NCBI RefSeq assembly: GCF_014905175.1
Contig: NC_057788.1
Location: forward strand, 4,898,001-4,962,000
Length of the DNA: 64,000 nt
Source: Aphidius gifuensis
Lineage: Eukaryota; Arthropoda; Insecta; Hymenoptera; Braconidae
Direction: 5' to 3'
Part shown: in pieces, positions 40,194 to 51,269 of the stretch
How positions within the stretch are numbered: position 1 is the stretch's first letter
How the letters are laid out: each line of letters starts with the position of its first letter
Position numbers and translations under genes: made by a program
Notes under the pieces: generated by a model
Told to the model about the DNA's origin: nothing
Database searches by the model: none
What the model saw: only the letters and a program-made list of their open reading frames with translations

Positions 40194-40553
40194 AAGTTAT
40201 AAATAAAAGTATAAAAAGTAGAAATTTTAAACTCAAATGTACACGGAGAAAAATTTTCAGCAAATTTTGCTATGGCGCCATATCATTGAGGGTCTATCTT
40301 CTGACTATTCAAATATTTACTATTATGTTAACAAAAAAAAACAATTTTTGTCTTGAAAAATTAAAATGTACCATAGCAATTTATATAATGTTTTTTTTTT
40401 GCTATGTTCAGATTAAAAATTACAATGCATAAAGAAATTTTTACGAAGGCCAAATTTAAAAGTTAAAATAATCCAGCCTAAAAATTACATTGTACCATAG
40501 CAAAATATATATATATTTTTTGCTGTTATTCATAAAATTTTACGTTGTTGCTG

Positions 40554-40803
40554 TGGACAAAATTAAAATGATCCTCTGAAAATTTACAATAATGCCATAG
40601 TAAAATTTAATTCTCTCAGAAATCCTATAGGTGTCACTGATATATACAAAGCAACATGGTTAAAATTACAATGGGCCATGGACAAAATTAAAATGATCCT
40701 CTGAAAATTTACAATGTGCCATAGTAAAAATTTAATTCTCTTAGAAATCCTATAGGTGTCACTGATAAATACAAAGCAACATGGTTAAATTACAATGGGC
40801 CAT
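40554..40803 (+). repeat. two-copy 125-bp tandem duplication inside the insertion
   Basis: Both copies begin TGGACAAAATTAAAATGATC and contain AATCCTATAGGTGTCACTGA. They differ by a few substitutions and single-base gaps. Confidence 0.9.
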
Positions 40804-40914
40804 AGCAAAGCAATGACAGACTCAGAAATGTCAACCACCCACTTTTAGCCGACCGCGCAGGCGTGTCTTTGCTTATGTTTAATGAAAAACAAACAAATGT
40901 TAGCTTTTGTAAAT

Positions 40915-40987
40915 GTTGTTGTGGCGCAGCGGATAACGCGTAGGCATTCTGTTCGGAAGGTTTGGGGTTCAAATCCTGGTTGAGGTT
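40915..40987 (+). ncRNA. arginine-tRNA-like SINE-type unit
   Basis: A box TGGCGCAGCGG (40,922-40,932) and B box GGTTCAAATCC (40,966-40,976) are 44 bp apart, exactly as in a tRNA (positions 8 to 52). The D-arm GGATAACGCGT matches the arginine tRNA family, and the anticodon position reads TCT (40,948-40,950), as in tRNA-Arg(UCU). The acceptor, anticodon and T stems are decayed, so it is not a working tRNA. An A-rich tail (to about 41,035) follows, as in tRNA-derived SINEs. The overlapping minus-strand frame (40,790-40,972) is incidental. Confidence 0.6.
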
Positions 40988-41702
40988 AATAAATTAAAAA
41001 AATAAAATAAAAAACAAACAAATAAATAAATTATATAGATATTGACAATAAAAAAAAAAATTTTTATAATATTTTCAATAAATGGAATAAATTTTGCGTT
41101 TGACCATAACAAAAATTACTATGGTACACAAAAAAAATAATACACGCCACGATATTTATATGGCCCATATGAAAATATCATGAAACCGAAAAGATGGCGC
41201 AGCTCAGCTATGGGCCATTGTAAGTTATAAATAAAAGTATAAAAAGTAGAAATTTTAAACTCAAATGTACGTATACTTATTATGTATATAAGTTATTTTT
41301 GAACGTAAAATGTAAAGATATATATATAATTATCTTATACACCGATATACATTTGCAGAAAGAAAAAAAAAAAATCTGAAAGAATAATTTGATGAATAAA
41401 ATAAACCGTCAGCAACTCTGTAATACTTTAATCGATAATTTATTTATTATTCATAGTGTCTATATGTAAACTTGATAATATTGAAAAAAAAAAAGATGAA
41501 TGAATGAATAAATGAATGATTTAAAAATATATATAATTAAACCAATATAATGTTAATTGAAAAAAATATAAAAATATTATATATCAGTTATTGATTTGAA
41601 GATATAAATTTTTGTATTTTAAAAATATAACTTTATGGAAACATTTTAATGTTCAATTTTATATAACATTGTTAATTTATTATTTATTTACTTTTTTTTC
41701 CA

Positions 41703-41908
41703 GAAAGAAGCAGCAGTGGAAAATTAGTTAAATACATAATTTTTGAATGGTGAAAGAGGCAGTAGCACGTGATAATTCAAAGTGTTGCACCTGCAGGTTT
41801 CTTGGGCATGCTTGGGCAAGAAAACACCTGTTCATTTATACTGTTTAAATCTATCTTTCACCATTCAATGGTGGTTCCATGTATGCAGCATTATTCTGGG
41901 GCACAAAT
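41703..41908 (+). ncRNA. spliced-looking exon with a long inverted repeat
   Basis: An ideal acceptor (TTTTTTTTCCAG ending near 41,703) and an ideal donor (AAATG|GTGAGT near 41,909) bound about 206 bp of ordinary base composition. All three frames are blocked in the first third. A frame open from an ATG near 41,808 to the donor gives about 34 residues starting MLGQENTCSFILFKSIFHHS, so it could be a 5'UTR exon with the start codon. TTGAATGGTGAAAGA (41,743-41,757) pairs perfectly with TCTTTCACCATTCAA (41,854-41,868). Between these arms a second stem forms, CAGGT..TTCTT against AAGAAAACACCTG. No other exon of the transcript is identified. Confidence 0.4.
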
Positions 41909-43649
41909 GGTGAGTCGAAAATTTTTAAATATTTATCGTAAATATACAGCCCCGTCTTTACAGTCCTCTAAATACAACATACATAAACATGTAAATAAAA
42001 AAATCGTATGGTGGCTGTCTAACCGTTAAATTATTCTGCTAAATACATGCAAAAAATTGACGTGTAAAACATGCAATTTTTTATTATTTATTCTTCTTTT
42101 TTTTTTGTATAATTAAAGTTTGTAACGAGGTAATTTGTAGAACAAAATATCTCACTAGATAGTATTTTAAAGTTGGTGTATATTAATAATTCTTATCAGC
42201 AATTTCTACAACTTACTTGATAACTACAGTGAATTTTCGAAAAAAAAAAAATGAGGAAAATTTTACTCTCAAATTTCGTACCATCTTGAATCTTTTAGCT
42301 AGATATTAACTGGAAAAGTTAATTTTACATGTTTTTAGAAAACTTGAAGCTGCAAAAAAAAAACAAACACAAAATATACATAAAATTTATGCGACCTATT
42401 TGTCTCTCTCAATGAAGTTGTTTGAGATTAATTTAAAAAAAATAATTCTTTGTTAATTAAAAAACTTCATGAAATTCTTATAACGATCACAAAAAAAAAA
42501 GAATTCTTGAAAAATTTTCAAATAAATTAAAATCAACTGGTTCTTTGAAGCGATTATTTCAAGCGGCAATTTGTCGTTTTCCCTAGTCATTTGTCTCCTA
42601 CCCTTGCTACTATCTGAATTTTAATTTAAATTCTGTCGTTGCGATCTTTTGGACAGATAAAAAATAAATATATAAAAATCCCTTAAAACCAATTGCGTTA
42701 CTTGGCTATGACAACATAACAATATAAAACAAAAATTTATATATTTTATATATTAAATAAATAATTTACTCAAATATATAGAAAAAAAAATTAAATAAAT
42801 ATTGTAAAAATGAACGAAAAATTGACAATTGAAAATGTTTTTATTTGACAAAAAGCTTGAAAAGTTTTTCCAGACGTTGTTTGAACTCGGACTTATTTTT
42901 TTTACACTTGGAATTGAGAAAGACAGTGAGGGATAGAAAAAAAAGCAAAATGAGACATAACCCGGGTGACCCTGGAGCTTCGACATTTCACGTTGTCGAA
43001 GTTCAAGTGAGAAAGATAGAGAGTGTAATTCCAAGTGAAAAATGTTAAGACATTAAAGTCGCATATGAAAAAAATAAAGGATCTAAAAAGTTAAAATATA
43101 TATATATATATAAAAATAGAATATAAAATATAAAGATCAGGCAAATAAATCGTACACATCATCAACGAATATCATCCATCATTTGCGACATGTAGGTATG
43201 GGAAAAAGTGGGTTTGTCCATCATTTGCTACTGCCTAAAATGGCTCAATCCAAATTACAATGGTTTTATAAAAAAAACATTTAATCATCAGTTTAAAAAA
43301 GTATGTAACAGGGGTTATAATGATGATGAAAAAAAAAAGCTTGACAAGTTTTCATATGCTGGAAAAGAGTCATCAAAGTTCCCTCAAAAGGGGTATAAAT
43401 GGCTCAATAACTATAAAAAAAAAAAAAAAAAAAAAAAGAGTGATTGCTTAGTTATACTGTCGTTTAAAAAATATTATTTGAAAATATATATGAAAGATTT
43501 TAATGTTGATTTGATTGAAACACATTAAACACGTTGCCTCTCAATATTTAATTTCTATTAGATATTATTAGAAAAAGGATTTTTTTTTTAAAGCTAACAG
43601 CCGTTCGAATATCTGTTATAAAAAAAATAATATATATAGAAATAAAAGT

Positions 43650-44130
43650 CGGGGTGAAATTTTAAAACCAGAAAATAATAATAGTTTTTATAAAATTTTT
43701 GCTAAACAATACTTTTTTTAACAATGATAACTTTTTGCAAATATGGTACTGAACTTTGGATAAATATATAAAATAAAAATACATGATATTAAATTTTAAA
43801 ACTTTTAGGATAATTATATTTCGGTGTTGTTTAAATACTAAAAGCATTATTTCATGAAATTTTTGCTTATAAATATTTTTTTAAACGAATATGACCTGAA
43901 GCGAAAACTCAGGAGGCATGCAAGTCATGGAAATTATAAAATTAAAAAAAATTAATAAAAATAATTAAAGTATAGTTTTAAAACTTTTAGGATAATAATA
44001 TTTAGATGTTGTTTAAATTATAGAAGCATAATTTCATAAAATTTTTGCTTAAAAAAATAAAAATAATTGAAATTAAGTTTTAAAATTGTCAGAAATATTG
44101 TCGTTAAAATATTAGAAGCCCAATTAGTTT
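43650..44130. repeat. degenerate tandem repeat, period about 180 bp
   Basis: 43,793-43,870 and 43,973-44,050 share TTTTAAAACTTTTAGGATAA, ATGTTGTTTAAAT-type and TTTCAT-AAATTTTTGCTTA-type blocks about 180 bp apart. Weaker matches flank them on both sides. Confidence 0.55.
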
Positions 44131-46303
44131 GAGATTCAAAATTCTTAATATATAGATGTATTTATTTATTTTATTTTTTGTAAAAAAATATGGTCACATT
44201 AAAAAATACAAAATGGTTTTATCTTTTTCTATCGAATTAAGTTTCCATTTGAATTTTATAAAAAAAGATGAAAAGTGGAAAACCATTCAAACGGTTTCCT
44301 TTTCAATTTTCAATTTTTTGATCCCTTCTGGGAGGAGCAGCAAAAAAGGTTGCTCTAAAAAAGAAGGAAAAAAAAAAAAATATACCAGATTTCTATTTTA
44401 TTTTTTTCTTTCTTTTTTTACGCAATAAAAAATTTGAAGCGATGAAATTTCTATTGTCCCAGATTGGATACCTGAGCTGAAATATTATTGTCGATGTATG
44501 ATCATTATGCCACCCGCAATGTGTACACACATATATATCTATATATAAATAAAACAACCCAGAGGATTATAGTTTTGTTATGAACTCTGTTATATGTATA
44601 TTCAAAAAGCTGATCTAAATTCCATGGGAATAAAACTAATTCCATCAAGCCACAAATTGACAAAATTGTTGGTGTAATAATGCCATAATGGTCAACTTGT
44701 TTATAAATAAATTAACAAGTTTTAATATAAATATTAAATTTTACAATGATATACAATTGCCATTTGCTACCAACTGTATAATAAAATATATTTTTAATAT
44801 TTTTATATATATTTTATTATATTTTTTATTTGATTGGCATGCCAGACATGGCAGGTGTATTCTGGTATTTTGCCAAGTTGGATATCCTGTTTATTAGCAC
44901 TTGAGGCTAAGAAATATATATACATATATCTGACCAAGCTTCAATCGTCCTGGCTAAATCCAGTTCTTTACCAATTGAGATCAGGATTTGAGAAAAAAAA
45001 ATTAAAAAAAAAACAGTCTTGCCTTTGGGCACCATCATACTCTTTCTCGATCTGGATAATTATTATTAACAAATAAAATAAAAATATATATTCGCAACTT
45101 TGTTTTATATTCTATATAAGATTTTATATTTTTCAAAAATTATTTTTATTTTTTAATTATGTATTTGTTTTTTTTTTTTTCAATTTTAAAATTTCATTTT
45201 TTTCATTAAATTACATGGTTAATTTAATTTTTATGATTATTCATTAAAAATAATACGGATAATTTTTTTATTAAAAAAAATTTTAACGAAGTAGTCAATA
45301 TGAAAATTTAGAAACATCAGATACTGTTACCAGGCGTTGCTTTTTATTTAGTTTTTTTTTTTTTCGTTCAACTCGTTCCATGAGTTCAACACCTTGATGC
45401 TCCGTCACGAATTTACAGCCAGAATATTATAACTGATGCATCAGCAGAGGTATCAGACAGACGGGTAGATTTTAAACTGTGAAAGTGGGATGTGGTTTTA
45501 TCGTGAAGAATATTTCAACTCTTCTATATATGTTGTCATTTTATATTTAAATTTAATTTTTTTTTAATTTTACTTATCAATCTTTTGCTTGTGATGATGA
45601 TCTTAATTCATATATTTTTTTAAATTTCCTCACTTCAAAAACAGACGCAACATTTGAATTTAAAAAAAATATATTTAAATTCAATTGTTAATTATATGTA
45701 TATAAAAAGAATTATCTTTTACTGACGTGTGTCTAAAAAAAAAATATCTAGAATTATATTTTTTATTTTAAAATAAAAATACAATGTAGAATGAGATTAA
45801 ATCTTGGGCTATTGTTTGTATGTAATAGACAAGAGATAAAAATATTTTCTTTTTTTTTTGACAAACATTTGATCGATCTTTCATCAAATTAACAAATGTC
45901 AATGAAAATATATATCGAAATAATAAATCTTTTGTCGATGTATTCAATGGACCAACGAGACATGTTAGAAAGCATACAAGTTTTTAGTAACTCTTGCAAT
46001 ATGTGAAACTATCTCTTGATACTGTCTGACAATATATATATATTTGTTTTTTTTTTTTTAAATGTATATATATGTATCTGAATGTCGTTGATCTCGTTGT
46101 TTTTGGTAAACTTAGGACAACAAAAAGAATGAAAAGGTTACTCTGTTACAAACAGTCTGCTCACCAATCATTGACAAAAAAAAATAATAATAATAAAAAA
46201 AGGTCATGACTTGTGGGATAGATTGGATAAAAAAAAAAAAAAAAAGGATGAAAAATTTGTTACAGTGAGTGTTACATTTCGAATGGATTCTATTTTCTAC
46301 AGA

Positions 46304-46370
46304 GTCTGGAGTATTGGTCTGGATGAAAAAGTCTTGTTTCACGACCAATACACAGACCATTGTGATGGTC
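46304..46370 (-). other. two overlapping hairpins (GGTC/GACC)
   Basis: GTCTG (46,304-46,308) and TATTGGTC (46,312-46,319) pair with GACCAATA (46,343-46,350) and CAGAC (46,353-46,357), a 54-nt imperfect hairpin with a 23-nt loop. GACCAT-TGTG-ATGGTC (46,355-46,370) forms another. A minus-strand frame with a real ATG (46,423-46,112; first 57 residues of normal composition with a hydrophobic segment, then poly-Phe) covers this patch. Neither a microRNA nor a protein is recognised. Confidence 0.3.
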
Positions 46371-49309
46371 AGTGAAATGAAAGATAAAAAATTAACCCCT
46401 GGACTATATTTCTCTTGAAACATATTACAAATAAAAAATCTAATTCAAAAAAAAAATAAATAAATAAATAAAAAAACAACAATAATAGTATTAAAAAAAA
46501 AAAAAAAATGAATGACAATTAAAAAAAACAAATTCCTACGTGACAGAAATTAATTTACAAAGTGAAAAATTATTTTTCTTATTGTCATGAAATAATTGTT
46601 TTTTTTTTTTTAATTTTGTATTATTAATTTTTACATTCTAATTTGTAAACTTGGTATTTTTTTTCTCATGGGAAATTTTAATTTGGTATTTTTTTCTTCT
46701 TTTCAACAAATTGCATTTAATTAATTGCATTATCATGATTTTATTTTTATTAAAATCAAGACTTTTAAAGTAATGATAATTTTTTTTTTCTTATTCAAAT
46801 TTATTTTTGTGTTGTTTTTTAAATTGACTTTAAAAAAATATAAAATTATTTAAATTCAACGAGTGTTTAAAAGCAACTGAAAACAAGTGTTGAATTTATT
46901 TGATATGAAATATATGATATATATAGCTACTGTGTTGTGACTGTGAATATTTTCACAAATCATACTCTCCTCCCTTTTTTTTATTTTACATTTTATTTAT
47001 AATATATAATAATAAAGCATATAGATATATATATGAACACGAATAAAGATCTTGGATTTTGATCTCTATAAACAACTCACGATTGATATAGGATGATCTA
47101 AGACATGTTTTGCTTCGACTATGAACTTGGCTCAATAGAACTGCCCTCTTTTCGTATTGTTCACAGCTACAGAATAAAAAAATAAATAAATAAATTGAGA
47201 AAAAAAATAATAATAATATATACCTTGTAAGATTTACAACGACAGCTGGTCGACCTCTACTACTTTTTTTTTTTTTTTTTATTTTTTCTTCTTATTTTTC
47301 TTCATCTTCTACTACTTCTTATTTTTTTTTATTTTTTATTTTCTTTCTTTTTCTTCATTTTTTTACTTCAATTTCTTTTCAACGTTATTTTCAGTATCTT
47401 CGTTTTACTCATGAACAGTTACAGTCAGTACGCCTTTAAAAGGGCCAATCTATGCAATTTTTTTTTTTTTTTTTTTTATAAATCTAGTCTTGGATTATCC
47501 TCGCCTTCAAAAATATACATACATGAACACCTGATCATTTCCAATTTCAATGTAATTTTTACAATTGAACAGATGATAATTTTTGCCTTTTTTTTTTTTT
47601 ACCCAATTTTAAATTTTATTATAATAATTTTTTTATTTTTAAATTTAAAATTCAATAAACCCAGTATTTTTAAATTTAACTCAATCTATATTATTTTTTT
47701 CTTTTGCACAATTCAACAAATGCTAATTTTTTTTTCCCCTAATTTTTAATTTAATTATAATAATTTTTTTTCTTATCTCAAATTTAATAAAATTTTTAAA
47801 TTACAAAATTCAATACACTTGTCGAAAAAATTATATTATTAATATGAAATTTTGCATAAAATAATATAACAATTAAATGCAAGTTGAATTGTTTAGGGTT
47901 TATTTGTGATAGTTGAAGTGTTTAAGGTTGAATAGACATGTCAAAATTTAGACGTATGTCATTTAAAAGCCCCAGGACACAATGTGCATTTAGTATCCAT
48001 CAAGAAATATAGGGTGAAAACCCTCACTACATATAGATATAGTAAAGAACATTGAAGGTGTCGTGCTTCAAAATATAGCCAAACTGCAATATAGCTATAA
48101 CAAGTCACGCTATTAATCTTAGCTAGATATCTCAACGTTTATCATGCATAGTCGTGCATCGTATATATAAACACAGATAGTCCTACAGTTTAGAAATTTA
48201 TTAAACATATATATGTATATGAAAATTTTCATGTATACTGTAACATTATTTTACAAACACCCTCTCTCTGTACTTGGTGTCCACAGGGATATATATCTAA
48301 TGTGTTTGTACAACTGTTCCCGAGTGAGTATTAAGTCGGTCTTCATCCATCAATTCAAACAAACTTGTTATGTCAATATCCAACAACATTTTATTTAAAC
48401 AAAAGAATGTATTTTTTTTTTTTTAAATTAAATATAAACAATTTGCTATAAATAATTTATTTTCATCAAATTTTAAATTGATTCTTTCAGTTTTTTTGTA
48501 TATTAAAATAATTGTAGGGTTTTTTTATTTAATTATATCATTCAAATAATTTAATTTATAAAGAAACACGGTATTTATAAAAAAGTAAAATTAATATCAA
48601 TAAATTTGATTCATTAAATGATAATTTTTTAAAATACACATTTAATTACAAATTATCTATTGATCGTTTTCTTCGGAAAAATTTGAAAAATATAAAAACT
48701 TGAAAATACAATTTATTTATTTTTTACGATAAATAATGCTTGGCTCATGAAATTTTTTTTTTTGAGAATAGCTTGAATCTGTTTCTATTTGCCTGACAAA
48801 TTTTAGAAATATCTACTGTTAAGGTTTTCATATATGAGAATTTTTATAAAATTAAAAACTCGAAAATAGAATTTAATTGAAAAATAATAATTTATTTATT
48901 TTATTGACAAGAGAGTTGTCTTTTTTTTATCATAGGAAGTTCATTATAATATTTTATTATATCAATTAAATTAATTTAATGACAAAATAAGTAAAATTTG
49001 TAATTTTATTTTTTACTAATTAAATGAAAAAAAATTAATATGAAAAATAAAAAAAATATAAAATATATAAATGTTATTTAAAACTCGATATAAAATCATC
49101 AATCAATTTATTGATTAATGTGTATTTAAAAAAAAAATATTATTGACTTTTTTTTTGAGTTTTTTAAATTCAACATTATTCTTTTTTTTTTTTTTATTTT
49201 AATAAACAAGTAGAATTTGATTCATTCATTGAATTCAGTGGATAATGGTTTGAAAGGCGAGTGATGAGTTATCGGATGGGTATTATCGAAAAAATTGAAT
49301 GATCGATCG

Positions 49310-49352
49310 TGAGAGAATGAGTGAGTGAACAAGAGAGTGAGAGAGTGAGAGA
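49310..49352 (+). promoter_or_regulatory. GAGA-rich tract
   Basis: Repeated GAGAG/GAGTGAG words over about 40 bp match the GAGA-factor (Trl) type of insect regulatory element. A second, more diffuse purine-rich tract is at 31,390-31,430. Confidence 0.3.
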
Positions 49353-51215
49353 TCCTTTGATGCAATATAACGTCAAGCTAATCTTTGGCCTGTATTTATT
49401 ATATATGTGTGTGTAAATAATAGTCTCGAAATAAATGTGCATTGGCAACAAGCTTGTGAAAGCATTTACCCCAAAATATATATGTATGTAAACATCTATG
49501 AACAGAAAGGTGGATTTTAAATAAATATTCGGTGAAGGGCTCACACACTGATATACACACTGTATTGAATTTCATCGCCCTCGTGTAATCCGCAGGCCAA
49601 ATGCCCTTCCAGCCACATAAATGATGCCTGAAATTTTACACTCTATATATAACATCTATATTTTCACATATAGATTAAATATTTTTTTGTATCTATATAT
49701 CTACTCATCAGTAATATCTATATAAAAAAAAACTACTATCTGTTGCAACATTTTTATATTAAAATCAAAATAGGTATATTTTAAATTTAAAAGATACGAA
49801 TTATTTTGTATTTTTTTATATAAAAATTTGTTCAGTGAATGTGAAATCAATGTAAAAAAATTATTTCAATTACATGCGGATGAACGATGTATAGCTGAAA
49901 TAATGATGGGTAGTATTTTTAAAAATTTTTTTTGAACATACCAGGTGAATTTAACTGATATAAAAAAATAACTGATGATTAAATTTAAATTTGGTTGGAA
50001 ATTTATTATATTTTGGTTATATTCATTGAAGATTTTTATAAATATCGAAACTTGTTGAGGAAAAAAATTAATGCTTGTAATTAAAAATGAAAATCAATAT
50101 AGACAAGTTTTTATATTTCAAATAGTTATTTGATAAAAAGCATTAAAAAGTTTTCAGACGAGATAAAAGAAATAGAATAATTTAAATTAATAAGAGAAAA
50201 AAAAAAAAATTAAATATTAAGGACTGTTAAATTACTCGATAAAGTAATTTTCACAATTATTTTAATTTATTTTATGAAACATTTATAAATTAAAAAAAAA
50301 AATATTCATACCAAACAAAAGAGTAATTTGTTGGGCGTAATCTATAAATTAGTCATCAATATTTTTTGATAAATAATCTATCAAGTAAAGTATCTGAAAT
50401 TTCATAAATAAAAATTGAAAAATTAATATTTATGTCACGCAAAGAAATAACATAAAGGGTTATTGATAAATTCCCAACCAATGAGTGAGGAGGGCAAAGT
50501 AAAAGAGCGAGAAAGGGTGAAGGTCACAAATTATTCGTAACTTCAATGCGTGCGCACGTGACAATCAATAAACAGATTGAATTATCAGATTAAAATACTA
50601 ACTTAAAAATAATGTCAAATTAACTTTCACATAAAAATACCTATATATAATTAACATACCAAAATTTAATTAATTTGTTTTTGAAAAAATAAAATTAATT
50701 TTAGAAATTCTATAAAACACCTGTGAAAAAAAAAATAAAAAATTTAAAAAATGATAATAGGTAAAATTAAAAATAAATTTTGACTACACTCAATTAAATT
50801 TTTAATGTATACATAGCTGCCTTCCGTATAAAATTAAAAATAATCATTCAAGTATATATGAATTTTGTTCAAGACACGATATTCAAAATTGAATTTCGTT
50901 TTGGTAAATTTAAAAAAATTTATAAACAATATATAAAACGGATATTATATACAAAATGTACATGATCATGGTTTACCCTTTGTATATAGAGTTAAAAATA
51001 TTCAACAAATTGTCCAAATTAATCTTGAATCTAAATTCAGTATTATAATATATAATAGGCATCTAATAATGCGCCAAGATAATCGCTAATCATGATCTAT
51101 ACGGGATTTTAGTTGATGAGAAGAGTCACGCAAGTGCCTTAACTCTATGTAGGTAGTTTGTTGTAAATTGAAGGATACTTGTATAGTTGTATATGTAAAG
51201 TATGTATATGAGAAA

Positions 51216-51269
51216 CTTGGCAGAGTGGTAAAACAATAGAAGGGTTAAGGGTTCAAGTTGAGTGCCAAG
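51216..51269 (+). ncRNA. tRNA-like fragment in a hairpin
   Basis: The perfect A-box TGGCAGAGTGG (51,218-51,228) is followed 32 bp later by a B-box-like GGTTCAAGTTG (51,250-51,260). The spacing is about 12 bp shorter than in a tRNA, so this is a relic or a derived element. CTTGGCA (51,216-51,222) pairs with TGCCAAG (51,263-51,269), closing the whole unit in a 7-bp stem. Confidence 0.35.

Larger units (their letters stand above)
40194..41270. mobile_element. 979-bp insertion flanked by an identical 49-bp direct repeat
   Basis: The 49 bp at 40,194-40,242 recur without a change at 41,222-41,270. Between them, 40,243-41,221 is less AT-rich than the flanks, starts ACGGAGAAAAATTTT and ends ATGGGCCATTGT. 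It is built of repeated words of the form ACAATG-GCCATAG-CAAAAT and holds a 125-bp tandem duplication (40,554-40,678 and 40,679-40,803) and a tRNA-like unit. No open frame of note. A 49-bp duplication is far longer than normal target-site duplications, so the mechanism is unclear; the identity of the two repeats suggests a recent event. Confidence 0.7.

Noticed and set aside
40915..40987. Functional tRNA-Arg(UCU) gene
   Set aside because: Box spacing and anticodon fit, but the acceptor stem pairs only by wobbles and mismatches and the anticodon and T stems are broken.
41769..42029. 86-residue plus-strand frame
   Set aside because: It begins at GTG, not ATG, and runs past the strong donor at 41,909 into intron-like sequence; only the exon part is kept, as a separate entry.
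42753..43528. Overlapping frames of 67-106 residues on both strands around 43 kb
   Set aside because: Mostly lysine or phenylalanine runs from homopolymers, with no splice context and no domain.
47411..47749. 112-residue plus-strand frame
   Set aside because: Poly-Phe/Ile translation of T-rich DNA.
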